DNA of 32,604 nucleotides from NCBI GenBank assembly GCA_028290825.1, contig JAQGJB010000101.1, positions 1 through 32,604 of the forward strand. The letters are read 5' to 3'. The notes under the pieces were generated by a model. That model ran no database searches. It saw only the letters and a program-made list of their open reading frames with translations, and was not told where the DNA came from. This stretch comes from Micavibrio sp. Lineage in GTDB: Bacteria; Pseudomonadota; Alphaproteobacteria; Micavibrionales; Micavibrionaceae. Shown piece by piece: positions 9,068 to 16,417 of this stretch. Within the stretch, counting starts at the first letter, position 1. The number at the start of each line of letters is the position of its first letter. The position numbers and the translations under genes were made by a program.

Positions 9068-9827
9068 TCCAACCCAGTACCCGCAGCAAACCGGCCCTTA
9101 TAGCGTCCGCGTTAAAACGGGTGCGAACTGGCAGAACTATAGCACCTGCCGCCTGCAGATCAGTGTTGGTCAGGCCTATCATGAGGGTGCTAAATTTGAG
9201 GCGACGATCAACTGGGTCAAAGAACGTTTCGACTCCGTAATTATTTGCGTCAATGATACATTACAACGTCATAATACGCTTTTTATGGATGGTGGCGATG
9301 ACGACACCGTGGCGCGCAGATGGAGTTGCGAAGGCGCTAACTGGATAGCGCGCCACAAAGATCTTCTTGCAACGTTGGAAGATTGCACTGTTTACAAATG
9401 GGATGCCTGGCGGAACCAGGAGAATTACACATCCATCCGCGAACAAGTCGATCATTTTTATGAAACCAACGATTTGTTTCATAACGCAATCAACGCCAAT
9501 ATCCAGACCTTCTGGGACCGGAACGCGATCAGCTATGAAGACCGGCATGAACTGGACTTTACAAAATTTGCCCGTCACTCCCTGCGCTATCTTCTGGAAG
9601 AAACGGCAGTATTCTCGATCATGTTCGACCAGATCGAAGCCGTTGATATATATCCGGGTACGGTCCTGCTGCCCGCCTTCCTGTTTCGCGGCAACCCTGT
9701 CCCCGGTATGCCGGAAGGCCTGGATAAGGGAGCCTTTACGCGCATTGACTTCAAACGTAATTCGGCTAAAGCGCTGTCAGATAATCAGGATGCCTTATCT
9801 CAATTCTCCTCAGGCAAAAATAACTGA
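9054..9827 (+). CDS. Cyclodipeptide synthase-like enzyme (tRNA-dependent)
   Basis: Cyclodipeptide synthases use two aminoacyl-tRNAs to make 2,5-diketopiperazines. The 257 residues match the family by eye against Streptomyces AlbC. LQISVGQAYH at 34-43 corresponds to the segment holding the catalytic serine (S37 here, S37 in AlbC). RYLLEETAVF at 178-187 corresponds to the catalytic Tyr178/Glu182 segment (Y179 and E183 here). NYTSIREQVDHFYETNDLF (124-142) matches the substrate-pocket helix. Position 40 is Gln, not Asn. The tyrosine of the later NYQ/XYP subfamily motif is not evident, the aligned stretch reading VLLPAF (204-209). The product cannot be predicted. No P450, oxidase or methyltransferase tailoring gene is adjacent. 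It overlaps the XRE gene upstream and converges on small RNA B. Confidence 0.8.
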   Translation: MKRSDPTQYPQQTGPYSVRVKTGANWQNYSTCRLQISVGQAYHEGAKFEATINWVKERFDSVIICVNDTLQRHNTLFMDGGDDDTVARRWSCEGANWIARHKDLLATLEDCTVYKWDAWRNQENYTSIREQVDHFYETNDLFHNAINANIQTFWDRNAISYEDRHELDFTKFARHSLRYLLEETAVFSIMFDQIEAVDIYPGTVLLPAFLFRGNPVPGMPEGLDKGAFTRIDFKRNSAKALSDNQDALSQFSSGKNN

Positions 9828-9871
9828 TCAGATGTCACATCTGTTAACATAATAACTAATTTTTTGACGGT

Positions 9872-9991
9872 AAAAGAAAATCCCCAGTGGTTTGCACCGC
9901 TGGGGACTTTCGTGTGTGGGGACATCTCATCTTACGGAGAGCGGCCCAGCCGTGTGTGGGGAAAACCGGACCGCGATAAAATGAAATGCTG
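9872..9991 (-). ncRNA. Candidate small RNA B (paralogue of the one at 8223-8330)
   Basis: It lies in a 321-base stretch without a protein gene. A TTGACG/TTTATT promoter (10027-9998) is followed by about 120 nt. A 7-bp stem GCGGTCC/GGGCCGC (9974-9968 with 9947-9941) presents a loop with CCCCACACAC. Then come an anti-Shine-Dalgarno-like CUCUCCGUAA, a second CCCCACACACGAAA, and a terminator hairpin CCCCAGCGGT-GCAA-ACCACTGGGG (9905-9882, one mismatch) followed by ATTTTCTTTT. Shared with A: CATTYCATTTTATMGCG near the 5' end, both C-rich segments, the CUCC linker and the CACACACGAAA lead-in to the terminator. Stem sequences change while pairing is kept. Confidence 0.7.
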
Positions 9992-9997
9992 GACCGG

Positions 9998-10027
9998 AAT
10001 AAATCATATGTGCGCCCAAGGCGTCAA
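9998..10027 (-). promoter_or_regulatory. Promoter of candidate small RNA B
   Basis: -35 TTGACG (10027-10022), 18-bp spacer, -10 TTTATT (10003-9998). The distance to the conserved CATTTCATTTTATCGCG segment is nearly the same as in copy A. Confidence 0.6.
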
Positions 10028-10086
10028 CGGTAAGTTTTGATTTGTAAGTGCCAAAGCTTGGCTTTTACCAAGTTTGAAATGTAATT

Positions 10087-10101
10087 TGAGAATTATTCTC
10101 A
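10087..10101. promoter_or_regulatory. Fur-box-like palindrome
   Basis: TGAGAATTATTCTCA is a perfect 7-1-7 palindrome of the kind bound by Fur-family repressors (consensus TGATAATnATTATCA; the GAGAAT variant is common). It lies between small RNA B and tRNA-Lys, 60 bp upstream of the RNA B -35 box and not next to a protein gene start. The role is unproven. Confidence 0.4.
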
Positions 10102-10128
10102 GTCTGAATGAAAAATAGCGGTTTCCGG

Positions 10129-10143
10129 CCCCCTGAAAGGGGG
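10129..10143 (-). terminator. Hairpin downstream of tRNA-Lys, possible terminator
   Basis: On the minus strand CCCCC-TTTCA-GGGGG begins six bases after the tRNA 3' end. The T-run (TATTTTT) comes only about 15 bases later, so termination here is possible but not typical. Confidence 0.4.
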
Positions 10144-10148
10144 GAAAG

Positions 10149-10224
10149 TGGTGACCGCGGTGGGATTCGAACCCACGACCATTCGATTAAAAGTCGAATG
10201 CTCTACCAGCTGAGCTACGCGGTC
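10149..10224 (-). tRNA. tRNA-Lys (anticodon UUU)
   Basis: All arms are visible on the minus strand. The acceptor is GACCGCG with CGCGGTC. The D arm is GCTCAGCTGGTAGAGC. The anticodon stem TTCGA/TCGAA holds loop CTTTTAA. The T arm is GTGGGTTCGAATCCCAC, and CCA is encoded. It reads lysine AAA/AAG codons. It lies 71 bases downstream of coaD and could be transcribed from that operon. Confidence 0.97.
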
Positions 10225-10295
10225 CCAATGGTAAAACCTCTTGAGATGCTGGAAAATATGGATAAAACCCCGCCCCGTCAAGCGTTTAATGCAAA

Positions 10296-10811
10296 TTATA
10301 AACGGCCGTGCTTTTCCTTCATTTTTTCGTGAACGGCCGGAGTGATAACATCGCTGACATCCCCACCAAGCTGGAAAATTTCCTTCACGAAAGACGACGA
10401 TACAAACTGCCATTTATCGGCCGCCATCAGGAACATGGTTTCGATGTTCGGGTCTAGCTTGGCGTTCATTCCGGTCAGCTGAAATTCGAATTCAAAATCC
10501 GATGTCGCGCGCAGGCCGCGAATGATGCACGACGCATTCATATCACGCGCAAAATGTACCAGGAGGTTATTGAAGGACCTCACCTCAATGGTGCAGTACT
10601 TTTCGTACATCGCATCCACATCGGCCTGCACCATGGCCACGCGCTCCTCAATACTGAACAATGGCCCCTTCTTATTACTGTCGGCCACCGCAACAATAAG
10701 ATGATCGACCATCTTGCTGGCACGGCGGATCAGGTGAAGATGACCTTTGGTGATCGGGTCGAACGTACCCGGATAAACACCGATCAGCTTTTTCGTTGTT
10801 GCTTCATTCAT
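10296..10811 (-). CDS. coaD: Pantetheine-phosphate adenylyltransferase
   Basis: It transfers AMP from ATP to 4'-phosphopantetheine, the fourth step of coenzyme A synthesis, in the cytoplasm. The 171 residues start with the nucleotidyltransferase motif GVYPGTFDPITKGHLHLI (T16 and the HxGH-type TKGH). They continue with RGLRATSDFEFEFQ, typical of CoaD, and end with the second ATP-binding segment SSSFVKEIFQLGGDVSDV. Length is normal. It starts two bases after the stop of the acyltransferase gene, so it is translated from the same message. Confidence 0.96.
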   Translation of the reverse strand: MNEATTKKLIGVYPGTFDPITKGHLHLIRRASKMVDHLIVAVADSNKKGPLFSIEERVAMVQADVDAMYEKYCTIEVRSFNNLLVHFARDMNASCIIRGLRATSDFEFEFQLTGMNAKLDPNIETMFLMAADKWQFVSSSFVKEIFQLGGDVSDVITPAVHEKMKEKHGRL

Positions 10812-10813
10812 AA

Positions 10814-11347
10814 CTATATCCTTGATTTCATCAGTCGTGCCGGCGTGCCCACATAAACTCCGTAAGCCTGCGTCCTGGTTTTAACAACGCTATTAGCGCC
10901 GATTACGCACCCCGTTGCAATATCAGACCCGTCAAGGATTTTGGCCCCTGCCCCGATCCATACATCATTGCCGATGGTAATCCCGCGTTTGATTTCACCC
11001 GATGCGGAAATGGGCTTGTCCCGTTCGGCAAAAATATGATCGGCGGGAATGGCCACCACCTGCGTCGCAATCTGCACATCATCCCCGATGGTCAGCCCGC
11101 CATGGCCATAAAGCACGCAATACGGATTCACATTGCACTTGCGCCCGATCGTGATCTGCCCGCCATACGTTTTCAGGAAAGCGCCGCGTTGAATGATCGT
11201 ACCTTCGCCGATGGTAATACTTCCCTTATCGGGGTCGATGCAGGTGAAGGGATGAATGCGCACCCGCTTCCCGATAACAAGTTTCTTGCCCTGGATACGG
11301 TTGATCAGAACCAGAAAGCGCGCATAAAAAGCCGAAATCTTCTTCAT
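10814..11347 (-). CDS. Hexapeptide-repeat acyltransferase (WcaF/maltose acetyltransferase type)
   Basis: A left-handed beta-helix acyl-CoA transferase of 177 residues, built from repeated [IV]-G-x4 units: LVIGKRVRI, ITIGEGTII, ITIGRKCNV, LTIGDDVQI and ITIGNDVWIGAGAKILDG. The last is the typical acceptor-site block, and DHIF holds the likely catalytic histidine. Such enzymes acetylate sugars of exopolysaccharide or lipopolysaccharide. The acceptor is unknown here. It overlaps the EamA transporter gene by four bases and precedes coaD, but the neighbours give no clue to the pathway. Confidence 0.85.
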   Translation of the reverse strand: MKKISAFYARFLVLINRIQGKKLVIGKRVRIHPFTCIDPDKGSITIGEGTIIQRGAFLKTYGGQITIGRKCNVNPYCVLYGHGGLTIGDDVQIATQVVAIPADHIFAERDKPISASGEIKRGITIGNDVWIGAGAKILDGSDIATGCVIGANSVVKTRTQAYGVYVGTPARLMKSRI

Positions 11348-12255
11348 GGCTTATTTTTAAAGCCTAAAACCCCGCGCAGCAACGCGTTTTTAAGCAATCC
11401 TCCCACCTCGACCAACAAAATCGCCAGCATGATCAGGATACATCCCCAGATCTGCAGCCATCCGAGCGTTTCCCCAAGCATCACCGCACCCGCAATCGCC
11501 GCAAACAACCCTTCGCCCGACAGGATAATCGCGGCGTCCGACGCCGGTGTATGCTGCTGCGCCACTGCCTGAAGGGTATAGGCTATCCCGCCCGAAATAA
11601 TCCCGGCATAGGCAAGCTGCATCCAGTTGACCTGGATAGCCTCTATATTCAACCCCTCCAGCCCAAACCCCACCGCAAGCCCTGCGACAGAGCAAAGACC
11701 ATACTGAAGCGCGGAAAGAAGCATGGGACGTCCCGTCCGCCGCAACAACAACCCGATCAGCACAACCTGCGCGGCAAAGCACACGGCGCACGCCATCACC
11801 ATCAGATCCCCAAAACCAAGCTGCGAAAGCTGCGCCCCGTTCAGCAACCAGACCCCCGCCAAGGCCATCACCGACCCAACCCACACAACCGCCCGCGGCC
11901 TGATCCTGAACAGGACCCACGCGATGAACGGCACCAGCACCACATAAAGCCCGGTGAGGAACCCCGCATTCGTCACCGTGGTATGCAGTATTCCCAACTG
12001 CTGAAACAGAACCCCCGCCGTAAAGATCACACTCAGCCCCAGCGCCATCCACCAGTCGCGCCGCCCCACCGGAACCTGGACCCTGCGTCCCTCCCGCCAC
12101 ACCAGCGGCAGAATCACCAGCAACGACAAAACAAACCGCACCCCCGCAAACCCGAACGGCCCGATGCCGTCCATGCCGGTCTTCTGCGCAATGAAGGCCG
12201 TACCCCAGATGATTGCGGTGATAAAAAGGAGAATGTCGGCGCGGAGGCGCGTCAT
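11344..12255 (-). CDS. DMT-superfamily (EamA) inner-membrane transporter
   Basis: A 303-residue protein with about ten hydrophobic segments in two EamA repeats. The first opens with DILLFITAIIWGTAFIAQKTG, a strong family signature (WGTxF). The second begins near LMVMACAVCFAAQVVLIGLL. The AAIILSGEGLFAAIAGAVMLGE segment in the second half is the typical EamA late motif. It probably exports a small metabolite; the substrate cannot be told. It begins one base after the NUDIX stop and overlaps the acyltransferase start, so it is part of the same operon. Confidence 0.9.
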   Translation of the reverse strand: MTRLRADILLFITAIIWGTAFIAQKTGMDGIGPFGFAGVRFVLSLLVILPLVWREGRRVQVPVGRRDWWMALGLSVIFTAGVLFQQLGILHTTVTNAGFLTGLYVVLVPFIAWVLFRIRPRAVVWVGSVMALAGVWLLNGAQLSQLGFGDLMVMACAVCFAAQVVLIGLLLRRTGRPMLLSALQYGLCSVAGLAVGFGLEGLNIEAIQVNWMQLAYAGIISGGIAYTLQAVAQQHTPASDAAIILSGEGLFAAIAGAVMLGETLGWLQIWGCILIMLAILLVEVGGLLKNALLRGVLGFKNKP

Positions 12256-12256
12256 A

Positions 12257-12724
12257 TCAGTTCTTCTGCCTCAGGCTCTTGCGCTCGATACCACGATAGA
12301 AATTATTGTCCCTGGGCTGGAGCCATTCCCCTTCACGCAGGAATTCAGGCGACATGAAAGGCAACGCCCGGATTTCATCAAGCGAGAAGAAACGAGCCTC
12401 TGCAATCGGTCCGTCATGATCGACCCAGCCCTTCACAATCTCCCCTTTCTCAAGGGTAACGAAGAACAGCATCTCCAGAACATGAAACCCGATTGTTTCG
12501 TCATAAAATTCAGTAACCGCAAACAGCGTCCCGACCGAAACACCAAGCCCCGTTTCCTCAAACATCTCACGCTTAACGCAGGCGCGAATATCTTCACCAA
12601 GATCGGCCCGCCCGCCAGGCAATGTCCAGAACGTCCCGTCACCATTGCCGCGCACCAGCAACAGCCTGTCATCTTGTACAAGAACTCCGCGTCCCGCCCC
12701 TTGCGCACATTCCGGATATTTCAT
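12257..12724 (-). CDS. NUDIX hydrolase
   Basis: It cleaves a nucleoside diphosphate linked to another moiety; the substrate is unknown. The NUDIX box is complete: GGRADLGEDIRACVKREMFE then ETGLGV, fitting GX5EX7REUXEEXGU. An HFHVLEMLFFV-like strand pair follows. I start the gene at the ATG at 12724 (155 residues) because AAGGAG lies seven bases upstream. The frame is open to 12775, but that extension runs through the gyrA terminator. It is first in the operon with the EamA transporter, acyltransferase and coaD. No room for a promoter exists between the terminator and the ribosome site. Confidence 0.88.
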   Translation of the reverse strand: MKYPECAQGAGRGVLVQDDRLLLVRGNGDGTFWTLPGGRADLGEDIRACVKREMFEETGLGVSVGTLFAVTEFYDETIGFHVLEMLFFVTLEKGEIVKGWVDHDGPIAEARFFSLDEIRALPFMSPEFLREGEWLQPRDNNFYRGIERKSLRQKN

Positions 12725-12739
12725 GACCGAACTCCTTTC

Positions 12740-12769
12740 AAAAAAAGATCCCGGCTTTTGGCCGGGATC
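12740..12769 (-). terminator. gyrA intrinsic terminator
   Basis: On the minus strand a 9-bp stem (GATCCCGGC / GCCGGGATC) with a CAAAA loop is followed by seven Ts. It begins 23 bases after the gyrA stop. The T-run ends three bases before the AAGGAG of the NUDIX gene. Confidence 0.9.
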
Positions 12770-12792
12770 CTGCATTCTGGATTACGCCTGAA

Positions 12793-15549
12793 CTATTGCA
12801 CCGATGGAACTTCATCCACGGTCGGCTCCGGCGCATCATCACCTTCTTCATCGATCAGCCACGCAACGGAAACAACCTTCTCGTCTTCCGCAACCTTGAA
12901 GATCGTTACGCCCTGTGCCGAACGCCCCGTAAAGCGGACAGTGTTAACAGGCGTACGGATCAGCTGCCCGCCATCGGTGACCAGCATGATCTGGTGATCG
13001 TCGGTGACCGGGAAGGTGGAAATAACCGCCGCCCCGTTCTTCGCGGTCAGACCCATATTGGTGACACCCTGGCCGCCGCGCCCCGATATACGGTATTCGT
13101 AGGCCGAAGTGCGTTTACCAAAGCCCTTGACCGTCACGGTCAGCAGGAATTGTTCATTGGCCTGCAGCTCCTTGAAACGGGCTTCGGACAGCTCGACACC
13201 GGACCCGGTGCCTTCCTCCATCTCCATCCCTTCTTCATCGGCGCCGCGAAGTTTGCTGGCGCGTTTCAGGTAAGCATTACGCTCATCCGGCGTGGCATCG
13301 ACGTGTTTCAGGATCGACATCGAAATAACTTCGTCTTTCACATCCGACTTGTTCTTGCCTTTACCGGCCTCCGCCAGCCTCACACCGCGCACACCGGTCG
13401 AAGTACGGCCCGCAAACACACGGACATCGTCAACCGGGAAGCGGATGGCACGGCCCTGTGCCGTCGCCAGGAGAATATCTTCATTCTCGTGCGCGATCTT
13501 CACATCGACCAGCCTCTCGCCCTCTTCTTCCAGCTTCATGGCAATCAGGCCGTTGGAGCGGATCGAGCGGAAATCGGAAAGCTTGTTACGGCGGACATTG
13601 CCATGCGAGGTCGCAAAGATGATGTCCATCTTGTCCCACATCTCCTCATCCTCGGACAGGCGCATGATAACCGCCATGTTCTCGTTTTCGGTCAGCGGGA
13701 ACATATTGATCAGGGCCTTGCCCTTCGACTGCGGCGTACTGAGCGGCAATTGCCAGACCTTCAGCTTGTGCACGATCCCTTTATTGGTGAAGCACAGCAG
13801 CGGCGTATGGGTCGATGCGACGAACATCTCGGAAACGAAATCCTCATCCTTCAGCCCCGTCCCCGAACGCCCCTTGCCGCCCCGGCGTTGCGCACGGTAG
13901 GTGGCCAGCGGCACACGCTTGGCGTAGCCGCTATGGGTGATGGTGACAACCATCTCTTCACGCTGGATCAGGTCTTCGATATCCTCATCGAATTCTGAAT
14001 CCAGGATAACCGTACGGCGCGGCGTATTGAACTTCGCCTTCACTTCGATCAGTTCGTTCTTCAGCACGGCGAGCATTTTCTCGCGGCTGGCGAGGATTGC
14101 CAGATATTCGGCAATCGCATCGGTAATTTCTTTCAGCTCATTGCCGATCTTGTCGCGCTCGAGCCCTGTCAGGCGGTGCAGACGCAGATCCAGAATGGCC
14201 TTCGCCTGAATTTCCGACATCTGGTAGGTGTTGTTCTCATCCACCAGATATTCAGGATCATCAATCAACGCGATCAGCGGCGCGATATCGCCTACCGACC
14301 AGCGTTTCGAAAGCAGACCCTCTTTCGCCTCTGCCGGGTTCGGCGCATTACGGATTAGCGCAATGATTTCATCGATATTGGCAACCGCCACGGCCAGACC
14401 GGCCAAAACGTGCGCCCGTTCGCGTGCTTTACCCAGTTCATAGATGGTCCGGCGGGTAATAACCTCTTCACGGAACTTGATGAACGCAGAAATAAAATCG
14501 CGCAGCACCAGCTTCATCGGCTTGCCGTGATGCAGGGCCACCATGTTGCAAGGGAATGTCGTCTGCAGCGATGTATGTTTATACAACTGGTTCAGAACCA
14601 CATCGGCATTCGCCCCGCGTTTCAGTTCAACAACGATCCGCACGCCCTCGCGGTCGGATTCATCGCGAACTTCGGACATGTCTTCAACAATCTTCTCACG
14701 TCCGACTTCCCCAAGACGCTCCAGCAAACGGCCCTTGTTGACCTGATACGGAACCTCACGAACGATAATCGCTTGGCGCTTATCGCGGATATCTTCAAAT
14801 TCACACAACGCCCGCATTGTGATCGAACCGTTACCGGTCATATACGCGGCCTTGATACCCATACGGCCCAGAATCTGCGCCCCTGTCGGGAAATCAGGAC
14901 CTGGAATAATTTCCATCAGGTCATCATTGCCGATATCCGGATTATCAACCATCGCGATACACGCATCGACAACTTCACCGAGGTTATGCGGCGGAATGTT
15001 GGTCGCCATACCGACGGCAATACCGCCCGCACCGTTGACAAGCAGGTTTGGAATACGCGCCGGAAGAACCGTCGGCTCCTGCATCGACTCGTCATAGTTC
15101 GGACGCCAGTCCACAGTATCCTTATCAATATCATCCAGCAGTGCTTCCGCACCCTTCGCCAGACGCGCCTCGGTATAACGCATCGCCGCTGGTGCATCGC
15201 CATCCATCGACCCGAAGTTACCCTGCCCGTCAACCAGCGGCAGGCGCAAAGACCATGTCTGCGCCATACGAACCAGCGCTTCATAAATCGAGGAGTCGCC
15301 GTGCGGGTGATACTTACCCATCACATCACCGACGATACGTGCCGATTTCTTGTAGGATTTATCCGAGGTATATCCGCCCTCTTTCATCGCCCAGAAAATG
15401 CGGCGGTGAACCGGCTTCAACCCGTCGCGCACATCCGGCAGCGCCCGGCTCACGATCACGCTCATCGCGTAATCGAGGTAGGATTTTTTCATCTCGTCTT
15501 CAAGCGAGATAGACGGCATATCGGGGGTGGCGATCGCGGAATCGGACAT
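12793..15549 (-). CDS. gyrA: DNA gyrase subunit A
   Basis: The breakage-reunion subunit of gyrase, which with GyrB introduces negative supercoils. The 918 residues include [20 protein letters not shown] near the start, the quinolone region [17 protein letters not shown] (81-97), the catalytic tyrosine Y125 in [10 protein letters not shown], and the C-terminal beta-pinwheel with the GyrA box QRRGGKG. The tail is acidic ([14 protein letters not shown]). At the positions matching E. coli 83, 84 and 87 it reads S, S and E. An AGGT ribosome site precedes the ATG. The gene is bounded by its own terminator downstream and by the terminator of the DUF2059 gene upstream, so it has its own promoter within 15550-15700. 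Confidence 0.98.
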   Translation of the reverse strand: MSDSAIATPDMPSISLEDEMKKSYLDYAMSVIVSRALPDVRDGLKPVHRRIFWAMKEGGYTSDKSYKKSARIVGDVMGKYHPHGDSSIYEALVRMAQTWSLRLPLVDGQGNFGSMDGDAPAAMRYTEARLAKGAEALLDDIDKDTVDWRPNYDESMQEPTVLPARIPNLLVNGAGGIAVGMATNIPPHNLGEVVDACIAMVDNPDIGNDDLMEIIPGPDFPTGAQILGRMGIKAAYMTGNGSITMRALCEFEDIRDKRQAIIVREVPYQVNKGRLLERLGEVGREKIVEDMSEVRDESDREGVRIVVELKRGANADVVLNQLYKHTSLQTTFPCNMVALHHGKPMKLVLRDFISAFIKFREEVITRRTIYELGKARERAHVLAGLAVAVANIDEIIALIRNAPNPAEAKEGLLSKRWSVGDIAPLIALIDDPEYLVDENNTYQMSEIQAKAILDLRLHRLTGLERDKIGNELKEITDAIAEYLAILASREKMLAVLKNELIEVKAKFNTPRRTVILDSEFDEDIEDLIQREEMVVTITHSGYAKRVPLATYRAQRRGGKGRSGTGLKDEDFVSEMFVASTHTPLLCFTNKGIVHKLKVWQLPLSTPQSKGKALINMFPLTENENMAVIMRLSEDEEMWDKMDIIFATSHGNVRRNKLSDFRSIRSNGLIAMKLEEEGERLVDVKIAHENEDILLATAQGRAIRFPVDDVRVFAGRTSTGVRGVRLAEAGKGKNKSDVKDEVISMSILKHVDATPDERNAYLKRASKLRGADEEGMEMEEGTGSGVELSEARFKELQANEQFLLTVTVKGFGKRTSAYEYRISGRGGQGVTNMGLTAKNGAAVISTFPVTDDHQIMLVTDGGQLIRTPVNTVRFTGRSAQGVTIFKVAEDEKVVSVAWLIDEEGDDAPEPTVDEVPSVQ

Positions 15550-15701
15550 CGTTTTACCTGTGTTTTAAGGACCCCGTTTTGTAGCATTTCCGCCATTCTT
15601 AAACAACAGAAAACAAGGGTTATCCGCAATACTAAGATACTGATATTAAATGATTTTTTTATGGTCGGGCATGTTGCAAGGAAGCGGGCATATAAAGGCA
15701 T

Positions 15702-15731
15702 AAAAAAAGGCCGGAAAACCCGGCCTTTTTT
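15702..15731. terminator. Intrinsic terminator (bidirectional form)
   Basis: Stem GGCCGG (15709-15714) pairs with CCGGCC (15720-15725) around loop AAAAC, with seven As on the left and six Ts on the right. On the minus strand it closes the ssb - methyltransferase - DUF2059 unit, 17 bases after its last stop. Confidence 0.88.
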
Positions 15732-15747
15732 GAAAGATTTCATGCGC

Positions 15748-16374
15748 TTAAGGCCGTGTACCTGCCGCCGGGTTAGGATCAATTTTCGGGGCCGCGCTTG
15801 GCGCGGTCGCACTTGGTGTCGGGGCCGGCGTGTTGGACGGGATCGCCTGTGTTACGGGAACGTCCGACACTTTTGGCACGTTTGGTGGTGGCGCTTCGCC
15901 GCCGGTGCGCTGCTCGATCATTGCCTTGTCCAGCATCTGGAAGATCAGCGGCTGGAGCTTTGCCTGGTATTGTGAAATTTTCGGCTGGCTGCTCTTCGCC
16001 TCTGCCGAGCCGTAATAATCAACCATCTTTTGAAGCTCAGGCACCGTGAACAGAGATACCATCGCATCGACCGATGCCTTTTCCAGCCTGTCGTAATCGA
16101 ACGCCTTTTGCACAAGTTTCAGGAAACGGTCACGTGCGGCGGGAGCCAGTTGCTGGCTTGCCTGTTGCACCACATCATCAACCTGCGTCTTCACCGGCTG
16201 GATCGCCTGCATCTGCCGGGCCAGTTCCAGTTTCTTGGCGTAGTCAGGATCATTTGTCGATGATACGGACGGCGCCGTGGCCGCCGCAGGGGCCGCAGCC
16301 GTCGCGGCATACGCGTCGGCAATTCCCGTCACAGATAATACACCGGCAACACCGGCAATCAGAATATGGCGCAT
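15748..16374 (-). CDS. Secreted DUF2059-like protein
   Basis: A 208-residue exported protein. It has a signal peptide (MRHILIAGVAGVLSVTGIA, cleavage near AYA|A), an Ala/Pro-rich linker, then a helical domain (about 40-155). The segment AMVSLFTVPELQKMVDYYGS followed by EAKSSQPKI is the DUF2059 pattern (FTxxEL...FYxSxxG). The last 50 residues are a disordered Pro/Ala/Thr tail. It is probably periplasmic; function unknown. Start supported by GAGAAGG a few bases before the ATG. It follows the methyltransferase gene by 43 bases and is closed by a terminator. Confidence 0.78.
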   Translation of the reverse strand: MRHILIAGVAGVLSVTGIADAYAATAAAPAAATAPSVSSTNDPDYAKKLELARQMQAIQPVKTQVDDVVQQASQQLAPAARDRFLKLVQKAFDYDRLEKASVDAMVSLFTVPELQKMVDYYGSAEAKSSQPKISQYQAKLQPLIFQMLDKAMIEQRTGGEAPPPNVPKVSDVPVTQAIPSNTPAPTPSATAPSAAPKIDPNPAAGTRP

Positions 16375-16417
16375 CCGCCTTCTCCATCGTCAAAAGGGTT
16401 CGAATAAGGATCTTAGC

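Noticed and set aside
8223-9991. Flanking similar sequences as insertion-sequence ends or attachment sites
   Set aside because: They are direct, diverged copies of about 110 bp, each with a promoter and terminator; no transposase or integrase lies between them.
12725-12775. Longer N terminus for the NUDIX hydrolase
   Set aside because: It would translate the gyrA terminator hairpin; the ATG at 12724 has a good ribosome site and fits the family.
15263-15310. Quinolone-resistance mutation in gyrA
   Set aside because: The residues may simply be natural for the lineage; no claim of resistance can be made from sequence alone.
14410-15975. Long plus-strand open frame (521 codons) opposite gyrA
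   Set aside because: It is antisense to gyrA, crosses the gyrA start and a terminator, and has His/Arg/Thr-rich nonsense composition.
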